This document shows, one piece after another, positions 17,307 through 27,400 of a stretch of 47,877 nt of DNA. The translations under genes were made by a program, and so were the position numbers. Every line of letters starts with the position of its first letter. Within the stretch, counting starts at the first letter, position 1. The notes below the pieces were generated by a model. It saw nothing but the letters and a program-made list of their open reading frames with translations, searched no databases and was not told the DNA's origin. This DNA comes from Pseudomonadota bacterium. Lineage in GTDB: Bacteria; Myxococcota_A; UBA796; GCA-2862545. The stretch is taken from assembly GCA_002862545.1 (NCBI GenBank), contig PKDJ01000263.1, positions 1 through 47,877 on the forward strand, given 5' to 3'.

Positions 17307-19826
17307 TCAGTCGAGAGAGCGAGCCAAGCGAAAGGAGACCGTGGGGGAGCGCCAGGTGGGCTGACTGCCGATGCGGAAGGCAGCGCGGCACTTCTGACTG
17401 TTGAACGCGCCTCCGCGTCGCACCCTCGGATCCTGGCCGGAGCCCTCACTCGGGCGTGGGACGAGCAGCCCCTCGAGCCCGAAGTCCTCGGTGTCGTAGG
17501 TGTCAGCGCAGAGGTCGAACGCGTTGCCACCGAGCCCCCGCACACCGTACGGGCTCTCATCCACAGGATAGGCGTGGACTGAGGCAGGCAGTGGGTGATC
17601 GGTAGGGTGACTCTCCATCATGTGGCACCAGGACGGGTCGAGGTAGTTGCCCCAGGGAAAGACCCGCCCATCCACACCCCGAGCCGCCTTCTCCCACTCC
17701 AGCTCTCCGGCGAGGCGCCAGGCCACCCCCGTCTTCTCGGCAAGCCAGCGGGCGTAGCCACGGGCTCCGAACCAGTCCACCATGATGACGGGCCAGTCCA
17801 GCTGCCATGCGTCGCCGTCTTCGTCCACGCCGAGGCGGAACAGACCTGCCTCGTCCCGCACATGGGCTTGGGTGACGACCAGCCCGTCACGGTTGAGCCG
17901 CCCCGGCTGCCGCCGCAGTGCCTTGTCGACCTCCCCGCGACGAACCAGGTCGTTGAGGTACTCCAGGTAGTCGCCCTGGGTGACCGGAAAGCGCCGAATG
18001 ACGTACCCATCCACCCACAGCCGGCGTCGAGGCATGCTGCCGTGCGCCTCAGGGTCGCCCCCGGAGAGGAACCAACCGGGAGGGACGTACATGTCGTCTG
18101 GCCCGAGAGAGCCCGCCACCGGAAGACGAATCGGCTCGGGCTCGGTGGAGCCTGGCCGAATGCCGTCCCAGTGCTCCCCTCGCCCGATGTAGACCGGATA
18201 GCGGACCGCCTCGTGACCCGGTGCCTCCACGACGCACAGGTAGCTGCCCATCGGCAGCGGATGACCACGGAGCGGCGTCGCGCCCATCAGCCTCGGCTCG
18301 ACGGCCTGCAGGCGACGATTCTGCACCGCGTACTTGTAGAGCGTCACGAGCGCGCCGGCTGGCTCGGTGTACAGAGTCAGCGTCCCCGCTCCATCGAGGA
18401 AGGCCTGCTCACGTGTGCGCTTGGGGTGATCGGTCGGCAGGGCCCGCACGTGCTCCCAGAGCCTCAGCGCAGCCAGATCGGCCGAGTCGTGGTCGCCTTG
18501 GTCCTCCGCAGCGACGAGTGAGCTGCGGTGGACCTCCGCAAGCGCGGCATGGGCATCCGCCAGATCGGGCACATGCGTCAGGGCGCCCTGAAGCAGCTGC
18601 TCTCGCTCGAGCTCCAGCCGGTCTGCCCTCCGCTCCAGCTCGACCGCCGTGTCTTCGCAGGCCCAGCCACGGTGCTTGGCCTCCTCGGGCGCCCAGGGCT
18701 CGACCTGCTCGAGCAGCTCGATCGCCGTCTCCCGCAGCATCGCAGCCCGAGCCCGGAGTCGTCGTGCCTCCGGCACCTTGGAGGCGGCCTGCGCGATGAC
18801 CTCACGGGCTCGAGCCCGTCGCCGCGCACCCTCCAGCCAGTCCGCGACCTCGGTGGCCATCTCACGCGCATCGGCGAACCGATGGCTCGGCGCACGAGCC
18901 ATCGCACGCGTCACGACCGCCACGAGCTCGTCAGGGAGGCGCGCTGTCGTCACCTCGGTGAGGCTCCTCGGGGGCCCGGCTCTGACCGCCTCCACGACAT
19001 CTGCCGAGGAGCCCACGAATGCAGGACGTCCCGCGAGCAGCTCATACAGGATGGTGCCGAGCGCATAGACGTCCGAGCGCTCATCGATCTCGTCGACCCG
19101 GCCATGCGCCTGCTCCGGCGACATGTACGCAGGGGTTCCTGCCAGCGAGCCGTGATTCGTGTGGCTCGCTGGCGACGCGAGGCTGATCGGGGTGAGATCA
19201 CCAGCCGCGGCCGCACGGTCGAGAAAGCCTCGAATCTTCGCGACCCCCCAGTCCAGCACTTGGACCTCACCGAAGGCCCCGATCATCACGTTGGAGGGCT
19301 TCAGATCTCGATGCACGACCCCTCGGGTGTGCGCGTAGGCCACGGCCTGACAGACCTTCAGCCACACATCAACCAGCCGCCGCAGCGACCACTCCTCGGC
19401 CCGCAGGACTTCCTGCAGGGTGCGACCCTCCACCACCGACATCGTGAAGAACAGGCGTCCGTCAGCCAGACGATCGAGGTCGAAGACCGGCAAGATGCCC
19501 GGATGAGCCAGCTGCGCCGTGACCTGCGCCTCTTCGACGAAGCGGCTGCAGACCGAGGGGACGTGCAGCAGGCCGTGGCGAATGACCTTCATCGCCATGT
19601 CTCGCCGCAGCACCTCGTCGTGCACGAGGTACACCTCGCCCATTCCTCCTCGTCCGAGCTCCCGAACGAAGGCGTAGCGTGGAGGGAGCTCGGGAATGCC
19701 ACCGGGCGTCGCGACGACCTCTTCCGCAGCCGCCGCCATCGTCACGGGCTGGTAGAACGTCTCGGCGACCGAGCCCACCTTGACGGAGCTGGATGAGGGT
19801 CGGGACTTGTTCTGTTCCGAGGACAT
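17307..19826 (-). CDS. Ser/Thr kinase with PEGA-like and FGE/SUMF1-like domains
   Basis: Protein of 839 residues, no membrane helix seen. The Hanks-type kinase domain (about 51-330) has GRGGMGEVY (58-66), Lys80, HRDLKPSN (172-179), DWG in place of DFG (192-194), and SPEQ (236-239). An Ala/Arg/Glu-rich helical linker (330-460) leads to a PEGA-like beta domain (480-550: GTLTLYTEPAGALVTLY, LMGATPL, GSYLCVVEAPG). Residues 575-838 are a formylglycine-generating-enzyme/SUMF1 fold (PPGWFLSGGD, RFPVTQGDYLEYL, PVIMVDWFGARGYARWL, PWGN, RRGGAFNS). The catalytic cysteine pair of true FGEs is absent; only Cys813 (QKCRAAFR) is near. The domain is therefore more likely a ligand-binding or scaffold module. 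It lies 212 bases downstream of the PP2C gene. Confidence 0.9.
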   Translation of the reverse strand: MSSEQNKSRPSSSSVKVGSVAETFYQPVTMAAAAEEVVATPGGIPELPPRYAFVRELGRGGMGEVYLVHDEVLRRDMAMKVIRHGLLHVPSVCSRFVEEAQVTAQLAHPGILPVFDLDRLADGRLFFTMSVVEGRTLQEVLRAEEWSLRRLVDVWLKVCQAVAYAHTRGVVHRDLKPSNVMIGAFGEVQVLDWGVAKIRGFLDRAAAAGDLTPISLASPASHTNHGSLAGTPAYMSPEQAHGRVDEIDERSDVYALGTILYELLAGRPAFVGSSADVVEAVRAGPPRSLTEVTTARLPDELVAVVTRAMARAPSHRFADAREMATEVADWLEGARRRARAREVIAQAASKVPEARRLRARAAMLRETAIELLEQVEPWAPEEAKHRGWACEDTAVELERRADRLELEREQLLQGALTHVPDLADAHAALAEVHRSSLVAAEDQGDHDSADLAALRLWEHVRALPTDHPKRTREQAFLDGAGTLTLYTEPAGALVTLYKYAVQNRRLQAVEPRLMGATPLRGHPLPMGSYLCVVEAPGHEAVRYPVYIGRGEHWDGIRPGSTEPEPIRLPVAGSLGPDDMYVPPGWFLSGGDPEAHGSMPRRRLWVDGYVIRRFPVTQGDYLEYLNDLVRRGEVDKALRRQPGRLNRDGLVVTQAHVRDEAGLFRLGVDEDGDAWQLDWPVIMVDWFGARGYARWLAEKTGVAWRLAGELEWEKAARGVDGRVFPWGNYLDPSWCHMMESHPTDHPLPASVHAYPVDESPYGVRGLGGNAFDLCADTYDTEDFGLEGLLVPRPSEGSGQDPRVRRGGAFNSQKCRAAFRIGSQPTWRSPTVSFRLARSLD

Positions 19827-20038
19827 CTGGACTTACCCTACGGCAGGCTACACCGACTCGACGGTCCACGTGGCGTCAAGGTTGATGCGCGCAACCCCCT
19901 CTGACGGGCTCGACGCCACGGCTCCCGCCCTCTCGCGACAGCGATCCGCACCGAGGATCAGCCGCCCCGGTCCAACCCGGAGGCCATCAGGCCGCTGCGC
20001 AGCCGCGTCGCAGGCACGCCAGCCCGGAGTCAGCCTGG

Positions 20039-20803
20039 CTACTGACGAACGCCGACGACCAGCGCGGTGATGTTGTCTTCGCCGCCCGCCTTGAGCGCCT
20101 CTTCGACGAGCACGTGGCTGAGCATGTCGGCGGGTGTGGCCTCGATGATGCGCGCGAGCTCGTTGTCGTCAAGCGCGTCGGTCACGCCATCGCTGCACAG
20201 GATGAAGATGTCGCCACTCTCCACCATTCGCGTGGTGGTGTCCGGCTCCACTGGCCCGTGAAACCCGACCGACTGCGTGAGGATGTGCTTGTGGGGCAGC
20301 AGGCGCGCGAGCTCGGGGGTGAGCCGCCCCGCGTCGATCTCCTGCTGCACCACCGTGTGGTCGCGCGTCAGCCTCGTGAGGCGCCCCGAGCGGTAGAGAT
20401 AGGCCCTCGAATCACCAACATGCGCGAGGTGCGCTTGGTCGCCGTCCACCACCAGCACCACCAGAGTGGTGCCCATGCCCCGAACCTCCGGCCGGGCATC
20501 CGCCTCGCGACGGATGAGGATGGACGCCTGGTTCATGGCGTAGCGAAGCCGCTCACGCAGCACGTCTGCCGGATCTTCGAGATCGAGGTCGCGGACGAGA
20601 CGCGTCTCGTCTGGATCGGGGGAGCCGACCAGAGTCTCGTGGATGGTCTCCGTCGCCATGGCAGAGGCGACATCTCCTCCCGCATGTCCACCCATCCCGT
20701 CTGCCACGACGAACACGCCGTGATCGAGATCGATCAGCAGGGAATCTTCATTGCGCTCTCGGACCGGGCCGATGTCGGTGCGCGCGTACGCTTCGAGTCG
20801 CAT
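20039..20803 (-). CDS. PP2C-family protein phosphatase
   Basis: Soluble Mn/Mg-dependent Ser/Thr phosphatase of 254 residues, from the ATG at 20803 with AGAGGG upstream. The longer open frame reaching 21022 is rejected since the family begins with a segment like MRLEAYARTDIGPVRERNEDS. Motifs: RERNEDS (15-21), VVADGMGGHAGGDVAS (metal-binding Asp and Gly), GMGTTLVVLVVDGD, LAHVGDSRAYLYR, CSDGVTDAL, and GGEDNITALVV, all in the expected order. It most likely reverses phosphorylation by neighbouring kinases. It is divergent from the first PknK-like kinase (160-base intergenic region) and upstream of the kinase-FGE gene on the same strand. Confidence 0.93.
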   Translation of the reverse strand: MRLEAYARTDIGPVRERNEDSLLIDLDHGVFVVADGMGGHAGGDVASAMATETIHETLVGSPDPDETRLVRDLDLEDPADVLRERLRYAMNQASILIRREADARPEVRGMGTTLVVLVVDGDQAHLAHVGDSRAYLYRSGRLTRLTRDHTVVQQEIDAGRLTPELARLLPHKHILTQSVGFHGPVEPDTTTRMVESGDIFILCSDGVTDALDDNELARIIEATPADMLSHVLVEEALKAGGEDNITALVVGVRQ

Positions 20804-20892
20804 TCGCCCTCTGTGCTGCGGAGACACTATAGCGGCGCAGCGCGCGCAGCGACATGACCCTTGGCTTGCCCCCGCGACACCATGATGCCGAC

Positions 20893-20918
20893 AGCCCACG
20901 AGGCTCGCCGTGTGGGCT
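20893..20918. promoter_or_regulatory. Inverted repeat in PP2C/kinase divergent region
   Basis: AGCCCAC and GTGGGCT are a perfect 7-bp inverted repeat, 12 bases apart, in the 160-base region between the PP2C gene and the divergent kinase gene. Just downstream (about 20928-20945) is the direct repeat ACGTCCGG twice. These may be regulator sites for either gene; no promoter consensus is clear. Confidence 0.25.
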
Positions 20919-20963
20919 ACACTGTGAACGTCCGGGACGTCCGGACCTTCAGCCCTGGCTCCC

Positions 20964-23900
20964 GTGACAGACTCCTCGCACTCACGCCTCGACGCGACCG
21001 ACCCGGCCGCCGGCGAGCGCATCGGACCTTACCGAGTCATCGAGCCCGTGGCTCGAGGCGGCATGGCGTCCGTGCTGCGCTGCCGGGACACGCGCAGCGG
21101 TGAGATCGTGGGCGTGAAGCTGCTCCTGCCCCTGCCCCTGGCGGACGAGGCGCGGGGGAGGTTTCGCCGCGAGTTCCGCTCCCTGTCACGCCTCGACCAC
21201 CCGAATGTCCTCCGCGTCTTCGAGGCCGGACTGTGGGGAGACCGCCCCTGGTTCAGCATGGAGCTGATCGAGGGTCACGATCTCCGGGAGGAGCGAGAGG
21301 TCCTGCAGGGACTCACACCTCAAGCGCGGTTCGAGCGCGTCGAGAGCGTCCTGGTGCAGATCGCCGGAGCACTGGCGTACATCCACGAGCGGGGGCTGGT
21401 CCATCGCGACATCACGCCCGGCAACGTGATGCTCGACGCCGCAGGTCGGGCGCGCCTCATGGACTTCGGTGTCGTCAAGGAGCTCGGACACGACCACACC
21501 ATGGTCAACACCGTGATCGGCACCGTGGCCTACATGGCTCCCGAGCAGATCTCGAACGCCCCGATCGACGCCAGAGCCGACCTGTACTCACTGGGCGCGC
21601 TGCTCTACCTCCTGCTGACCGGCCAGCGGGTGTTTCGCGCGCACACCATCCACGGCTACATGGAGCAGCACCTCAACGCCGTGCCGCGCCCTCCGCAGCA
21701 AGTCGACCCGCTCGTCCCCTCCCACTTGGACGCGATCTGCCTGCGCCTCCTGGCGAAGGACCCGTCCGATCGATTCGCATCGGCCGCCCACCTCCTCCAC
21801 GTCCTCGGTCACGCGGGCAACGACGACGACAGCCCACACTGGCCACCCCGGACCGTCGGACGCACCCTCCTCAAGGCCACGCTCCGAGATGCCCTCGACG
21901 CGGTGGAGCGCGGTCAGCGTGGCTCCGCTCTGCTGATCTCGGCGTCCATGGGCCAAGGCAAGACCCGCATCCTCGAGCTGGTCGAGACCTGGGCTCGCCG
22001 ACGCGGTCTGCGTGTGGCCTCCGGCCGCAGTCGCCCTCTGGACCGACCGTTTGGTGTCTTCTCCAGGATCTACGAGGCACTCCGCACCGACGCCCCCGCT
22101 CCAATCCTCGAGGAGACCTTCGGACGCTCCGAGGAGGCGAGGCGAACCGAGCGCTACCCCGTGATCGCGGCGTTCCGAGACCTGCTGGTCGAGCGCGCTC
22201 CGGCCGTCCTCCTGCTCGACGACCTGCACCACGCTGACCCCGCCTCGGTCGAGCTGCTCTCCTACCTGATCCGGAACACCCTCGAGATGGGTCACGCCCC
22301 CGTCGTCTTCGTGCTCGGCCACGCCAGCACCGACTCGTCGGTTCGCAGCCGGCTCGCAGAGCTGGAGCCCGTCTCGGCCATCGAGCTGGGCCCTCTGGAG
22401 GCCGCCGAGGTCGAAGAGCTGGTCCTCTCGCTCTTGGAGAGCACACCGGCCAGCCTCGCACTCGCGGACCGCCTACACCGCGAGTCCGGCGGCTCGCCCG
22501 CATTCATCACCGACATGCTCCAGGGCCTGATGGACGATGGCGTCATCGTGCCCGAGGAGGGGCGCTACGCGCTGATGCTCGACGTGTCTGAGATCACCCG
22601 GTCTCGCCTGCCGATGCCCGCATCGCTTCGGCAGGCGCTGCAGGAACGGCTCGCTCCGCTCAGTCCGGATGCCCGCGAGGTCGGACACGTGCTCGCGCTC
22701 ACCCGACGACGACTACACCTCGACGTGCTCATCGAGGCGGCGCCGTTCGACGAAGACCGCGTGATGGAGGCCCTCGACGAGCTGGTCGATGCCCAGATCG
22801 TCGTCGAAGACCGAGGTGACGACTCGGAGCGCGTGGAGCTCTCCCACGGACGCTTTCGCGACGTGCTGCTCGAGGATCTCGGCGCAGCCGACATCGCCTC
22901 ACGGCATCGACGGATGGGCGAGGTCCTCGAGCTCCACTACCGGGGACGACTCGGGCAGGTCTTCGAGGAGCTGGCGTGGCACTTCGAGCAAGCCGGCATC
23001 GCGACCAAGGCCTACGCCTACCTCTCGAAGACAGCCGCCCGACACCTCGCGCGGAGTCTGTATGCCGAGAGCCTGACCTTTCTCGATCGCGCGCTGCAGC
23101 TCGAGCCCGAGGCACGCCCCCTGATGGTGCTCGACGATGCCGACCACCTCCTAGCGGAGGCTCACCTCGCGAGAGGGCAGGCCTTGTTCCATCTCGGCCG
23201 CCTCGAAGAGGCCGTGAAGAACCTCAGGCACACGGAGCGCCTCGCCCGAGAGCTCAGCGACACCAGGCTGCAGGCACGAGTCGCCGGTGATCTGGGCGAG
23301 CTGCTACGCAACATGGGCACCCATGCTCACGAATCCGAGCACTACCTGCGGCAGGCCATCGAGCGCGCCGAGGAGTCGGGTGACCAGACCCTGCTTCCGA
23401 AGCCGATGTACCAGCTCGGTGGTGTTCTCTGGGGGAATGGCGACCTCGAGGGGGCGGAGCGGACCTGGAGGCGCTCCCTGGAGATCGCCACGCGTGTCGG
23501 TGACGAGCGCTCCGTCGGGCTCGGCTACAACGGCCTGGGCATCCTCGCGATCTGCAGAGGAGACTCGATGGCTGCCCGCAAGCACATCGAGCAGTCTGCC
23601 GCCGTGTTCGAGCGCCTCGGGATGCTCGACCGCCTGGCCATCAGCCGCGTGAACCTCGTGGAGCTGTACCTTCAGCAGGGGCTCCTCCTCAAGGCCCTCA
23701 CGCTGTCCGACCGCACGGTCGAGCAGGCGAGAGAGGTCCAGCACGTCCACGGCGTCGCACTCGGACTCGCGTGGCGGGCACAGGCCCTCCTCGCCATCCG
23801 TCGCTTTCCCGAAGCGCTCGCCAATGCCGAGGAGGCCCTCGCTCTCGTCCGCCGCCTCGACGCGCGCGAAGACGAGGTCCTCGCCCTGGCCACCATCGTG

Positions 23901-24383
23901 CGACTGCACCTGGCCGCCGAGGACTACGAGGCGGCCCTCGGCGCACTTCAGGAGCTCACACCCCTCCTCGCGACACACGATCCGGAGGGCATCGCCCCCC
24001 AGGTGCGCGCATGGCACGCCGAGACCCTCGCCGGCCTCGGCAGACTCGACGAAGCGACCCAGCAGCTCGAGCACACCGAACAGGGCGACCCGTGGCCACA
24101 CATCAAGGTGCGCACGGATCTCGCACTCGGAGCCGCCTACCAACTGCTTGAGGAGTCCGGCCCCGCACGCCAGGCCCTGCAGCGTGCTCTCGCCCTCGCC
24201 GAGGCGAATGGCTACCGGTACTACCAGCTGCTCGCACATCACCAGCTCGCCCTCACCGTGACGGACGACGCAGCCCGAGCACGCCATCGGCGAGTCGCGG
24301 TCGCCCTCGCCCGATCCCTCGCCGCCAACCTTCCCCGCGTGGACAGCACGGCCTTCCTGCAGCGCACCTGGGGTGGGGACTGA
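20964..24383 (+). CDS. PknK-like Ser/Thr kinase with AAA and TPR regions, copy 1
   Basis: Cytoplasmic-looking protein of 1,139 residues with GTG start. Kinase domain 20-285: RGGMAS (31-36), Lys52, HRDITPGN (147-154, Thr instead of the usual Lys), DFG (167-169), APEQ (192-195). ATPase region about 300-640: the P-loop ASMGQGKT (327-334) has Ala in place of the first Gly but keeps Lys333 and Thr334; Walker B is VLLLDD (415-420) followed by LHHAD. The rest (about 680-1100) is TPR-type helical repeats, for example RGQALFHLGRLEEAV and ALANAEEALALV. This layout matches PknK-like kinases that couple an ATPase switch to TPR protein binding. It is the first of three like genes on the same strand and diverges from the PP2C gene. 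Confidence 0.93.
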   Translation: MTDSSHSRLDATDPAAGERIGPYRVIEPVARGGMASVLRCRDTRSGEIVGVKLLLPLPLADEARGRFRREFRSLSRLDHPNVLRVFEAGLWGDRPWFSMELIEGHDLREEREVLQGLTPQARFERVESVLVQIAGALAYIHERGLVHRDITPGNVMLDAAGRARLMDFGVVKELGHDHTMVNTVIGTVAYMAPEQISNAPIDARADLYSLGALLYLLLTGQRVFRAHTIHGYMEQHLNAVPRPPQQVDPLVPSHLDAICLRLLAKDPSDRFASAAHLLHVLGHAGNDDDSPHWPPRTVGRTLLKATLRDALDAVERGQRGSALLISASMGQGKTRILELVETWARRRGLRVASGRSRPLDRPFGVFSRIYEALRTDAPAPILEETFGRSEEARRTERYPVIAAFRDLLVERAPAVLLLDDLHHADPASVELLSYLIRNTLEMGHAPVVFVLGHASTDSSVRSRLAELEPVSAIELGPLEAAEVEELVLSLLESTPASLALADRLHRESGGSPAFITDMLQGLMDDGVIVPEEGRYALMLDVSEITRSRLPMPASLRQALQERLAPLSPDAREVGHVLALTRRRLHLDVLIEAAPFDEDRVMEALDELVDAQIVVEDRGDDSERVELSHGRFRDVLLEDLGAADIASRHRRMGEVLELHYRGRLGQVFEELAWHFEQAGIATKAYAYLSKTAARHLARSLYAESLTFLDRALQLEPEARPLMVLDDADHLLAEAHLARGQALFHLGRLEEAVKNLRHTERLARELSDTRLQARVAGDLGELLRNMGTHAHESEHYLRQAIERAEESGDQTLLPKPMYQLGGVLWGNGDLEGAERTWRRSLEIATRVGDERSVGLGYNGLGILAICRGDSMAARKHIEQSAAVFERLGMLDRLAISRVNLVELYLQQGLLLKALTLSDRTVEQAREVQHVHGVALGLAWRAQALLAIRRFPEALANAEEALALVRRLDAREDEVLALATIVRLHLAAEDYEAALGALQELTPLLATHDPEGIAPQVRAWHAETLAGLGRLDEATQQLEHTEQGDPWPHIKVRTDLALGAAYQLLEESGPARQALQRALALAEANGYRYYQLLAHHQLALTVTDDAARARHRRVAVALARSLAANLPRVDSTAFLQRTWGGD

Positions 24384-24403
24384 TAAGGTCCTCGCGGCAG
24401 ACC

Positions 24404-24427
24404 GCGTCAGGTCGCTGGAGCTGACGC
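24404..24427 (+). promoter_or_regulatory. Hairpin in kinase 1-2 spacer
   Basis: GCGTCAG, ten bases, then CTGACGC: a perfect 7-bp inverted repeat ending nine bases before the GTG start of the second kinase, with no strong Shine-Dalgarno sequence visible. It could limit translation of the second kinase, or stop transcripts from the first. Confidence 0.3.
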
Positions 24428-24436
24428 AGCACGCAG

Positions 24437-27400
24437 GTGGACGGCTTGGGTCCTCTGGGATCACATCCGCGCTCTGGCACGAGGCTAGGGAGCTACACAC
24501 TCGGCGAGCACGTCGGCTCCGGCGCCACGGCTTCGGTTTTCCGTGCGGTCGACGACACCGGGCAGATCTTCGCGCTCAAGGTCCTCAATCCTGCACAAGT
24601 TCTCGAGGAGGACCTGCGGCGCTTCACGCGCGAGTACGAGGCCCTCTCACGAATGGAGCACCCCAACGTGGTCCGGGTGTACAGCTCGGGCATCCATGAT
24701 GGGTACCCGTGGCTCGCTCTGGAGTTCGTGGACGGAGAGGATCTCGGGACCCTGATCTCCCGGTGGAATCGCTCTCGACCCGATGACGTCTACGAGCAGA
24801 TCGAGAAGATCCTGCGGGGCCTGTGCAGCGGCCTCCAGTATACGCACGCCAACGGCCTCATCCATCGAGACATCAAGCCCTCGAACATCCTGGTGAGTCG
24901 TGATGGCGAGGCCAAGCTCACGGACTTCGGTGTGGTCAAGGGCGACGCCAGCTCATCCCATCAGACCCAGCTCACCATGGCTGGACGACTGGTCGGGACC
25001 GTAGCCTTCATGGCCCCCGAGCTGATCACGGCCGAGGACGTCGATGCACGCGCCGACCTCTACGCCCTGGGAGCCTGCCTCTACATGATGCTGACCGGCG
25101 AGCGTCCCATCGAGGCCGACAGCGTCGCTGGGTACCTTGCGCGGCACCTGACCGAGGTTCCTCGTCCGGCCAGCGAGCGGCGCCCTGGCGTGCCTCATCG
25201 CCTCGAGCGCATCGCCATGCGGCTGCTCCGAAAGGACCGCGGGCACCGCTATCCATCCGGTCTCGCGATCCTCCAAGCACTCGACCGCCCCGACAGCAGC
25301 GAGCCCCTGCCGCTACGCGGGCGAGACGACCTGACCACGCAGTGGACGCGTCGCCTCGGAGCGCTGCGAGACGGCGCGGGTGGTGTGGTCGCGCTGGTCG
25401 GCCCCACGGGGTGTGGTCACACGCACCTGCTCCACTCGCTGGTCGATCACGCGCGCGTGAGCGGCACACGGGCCGCCTGGGCCACTGCAGTCGAGCCCGA
25501 CCTTCTCGGCCAGCTCGCGCGCAGCCTCGGCCTGACCGACGACCAAGCGCTGAACCAAGAGCTTGGTCGTGCACCAACCGTGCTCGCAGTCGACGATGCC
25601 GACCAGATGCTGCCAGAGACGCGGGACAGTCTCGCCCAGCTGGTCCGCTCGACGGTCGCCCTCGAGGCACAGCGGGTCCTTCTGGTGCTGACCGTACGCG
25701 ACGTCGACGGCCCCCTGTCGACGCTCGTTCGAGGCCAGGCAACTGGAATCCCCGCAGACCGGCTGAGCGTCGGGCCGCTCGCGCGTCCGGCCGTCGTCGC
25801 CATGCTCCGAGACAGACGCTTCACCGGGGCTGTGATGGCAGTGCTCGGCCGGCGGCTCCACGACGCCTATGGCGGCTGGCCCGGACCGATCGTCGAGCAG
25901 CTCGAGGTGATGGTCGAGCAGGACTGGTTCAGTCGACAGGGCACGACCTGGAAGCCCGCCCATCCGCTCGAGGTCTACCGACGCCGAGAGCTTCCCGTTC
26001 CCGGCAAGACAACCGAGGTGCTTCGCAACAAGCTGGCCTCGCTCTCTCCGATGGCACGAGACGTCGTCGCTCTACTGGCCACACTGGACCAGCCGGCGAG
26101 CGCCGCTCTGCTAGGGCGCTGCGTCGAGCGGCGACGCGAGCTGACACGCGTCCTCCAGGAGCTGATCGGCGCCGGTGTCGTGCAGCGCGAAGAGGCCGGT
26201 GAGCAGGACCGCTATGCGCTGTCCCACCCCTGCATGTCCCGCGTCGTGCGCTCCAACCTTCCCCAGGAGCAGCGACGCGCCCTGCACGGACGAATCGCCA
26301 AGGCCCTCTCGGCCCGTCGCCGTCGGGCCTCGGCGCTCGAGCTGGCCTACCATCAGGAGTCCGGAGGCGACCCTGCGGGGGCCTACCCGAACTATCTCCA
26401 GGCTGCACGTAGAGCAGCCAGGAGTGGTCTGACAGCCGACGTGCTGGAGATCGTCGCCCATGCCGACCGCGTGAGAGCTGCAGCCGAGGCATCGCTCGAC
26501 GCGCCCACCGCCGCCGGGCAGCGCCGCTGGCTGCGAGTGCTCGAGGGCGAAGCGCGACTCGAGCGACGGGACTACGAGGGCGCACGCACAGCACTCGTCG
26601 CAGCGCTCGAGGCGGCGCGGGAAGAGACGACCTCGGTCGCCGTGGCGCGATGCTTGGGCGGGCTCGGCCGCACTCACCATCGCCTAGGCCAGTTCGCCAA
26701 GGCCGCCCCCTTACTCGCCGAGTCCATCGAACTCAGCGAGACCGGCTCGGTGGAGCGAGCGCGGGCGTGTCGCGCACTGGCTGACATCAACCTGCGGCAA
26801 GGATCTCTCGACGAGGCAGAGCGCTTGTTCGTCGAGGCCTTGAGCGTCGCGCAGCGCAGTGGCTCCCGCGACGGCGAGGCGAGAGGTCGACGAGGACTCG
26901 GGCACGTGCGCGCCCTCCAGGGACGACTCGGGGAGGCAACCGAGCTCCTCGCACATGCCGAGGAGATCCTCGCAGCGACAGGCGAGAATCCAGTCCGCGC
27001 TGCCGTCCTGCTTCGACTCATCGAGCTGGACATCGCATCGGGACGCTTTGGGAGCGCACTGTACCGGTCCGAGCACCTGGTCGAGCTGATCAGGCGACAG
27101 GCTCTCTCGGATCGGCTTGCTCGGACCTACTCCTTGCTGGGGGTCGCCCTCTGGTCACTCGGAGACGCCCCCGAAGCCTACGACGCCGCCTGCCAAGCTC
27201 GCATCTACATCGCCGCGTCCGAGCGCTCCTCCATCTCGGCGCGCCTGCAGCTCACGCGCCTGTTCGCAGATCTCGGTCACTGGGACGAGGCCGAGGAGCA
27301 GCTTCCTGCTGCTCAGGAAATGCCCCAGGAGTCACTCCACGATCCCGCCGCCCAGCGCGCCGCGCTCGCTGCACGATGCCTGGCACGCCACGACCCGGGA

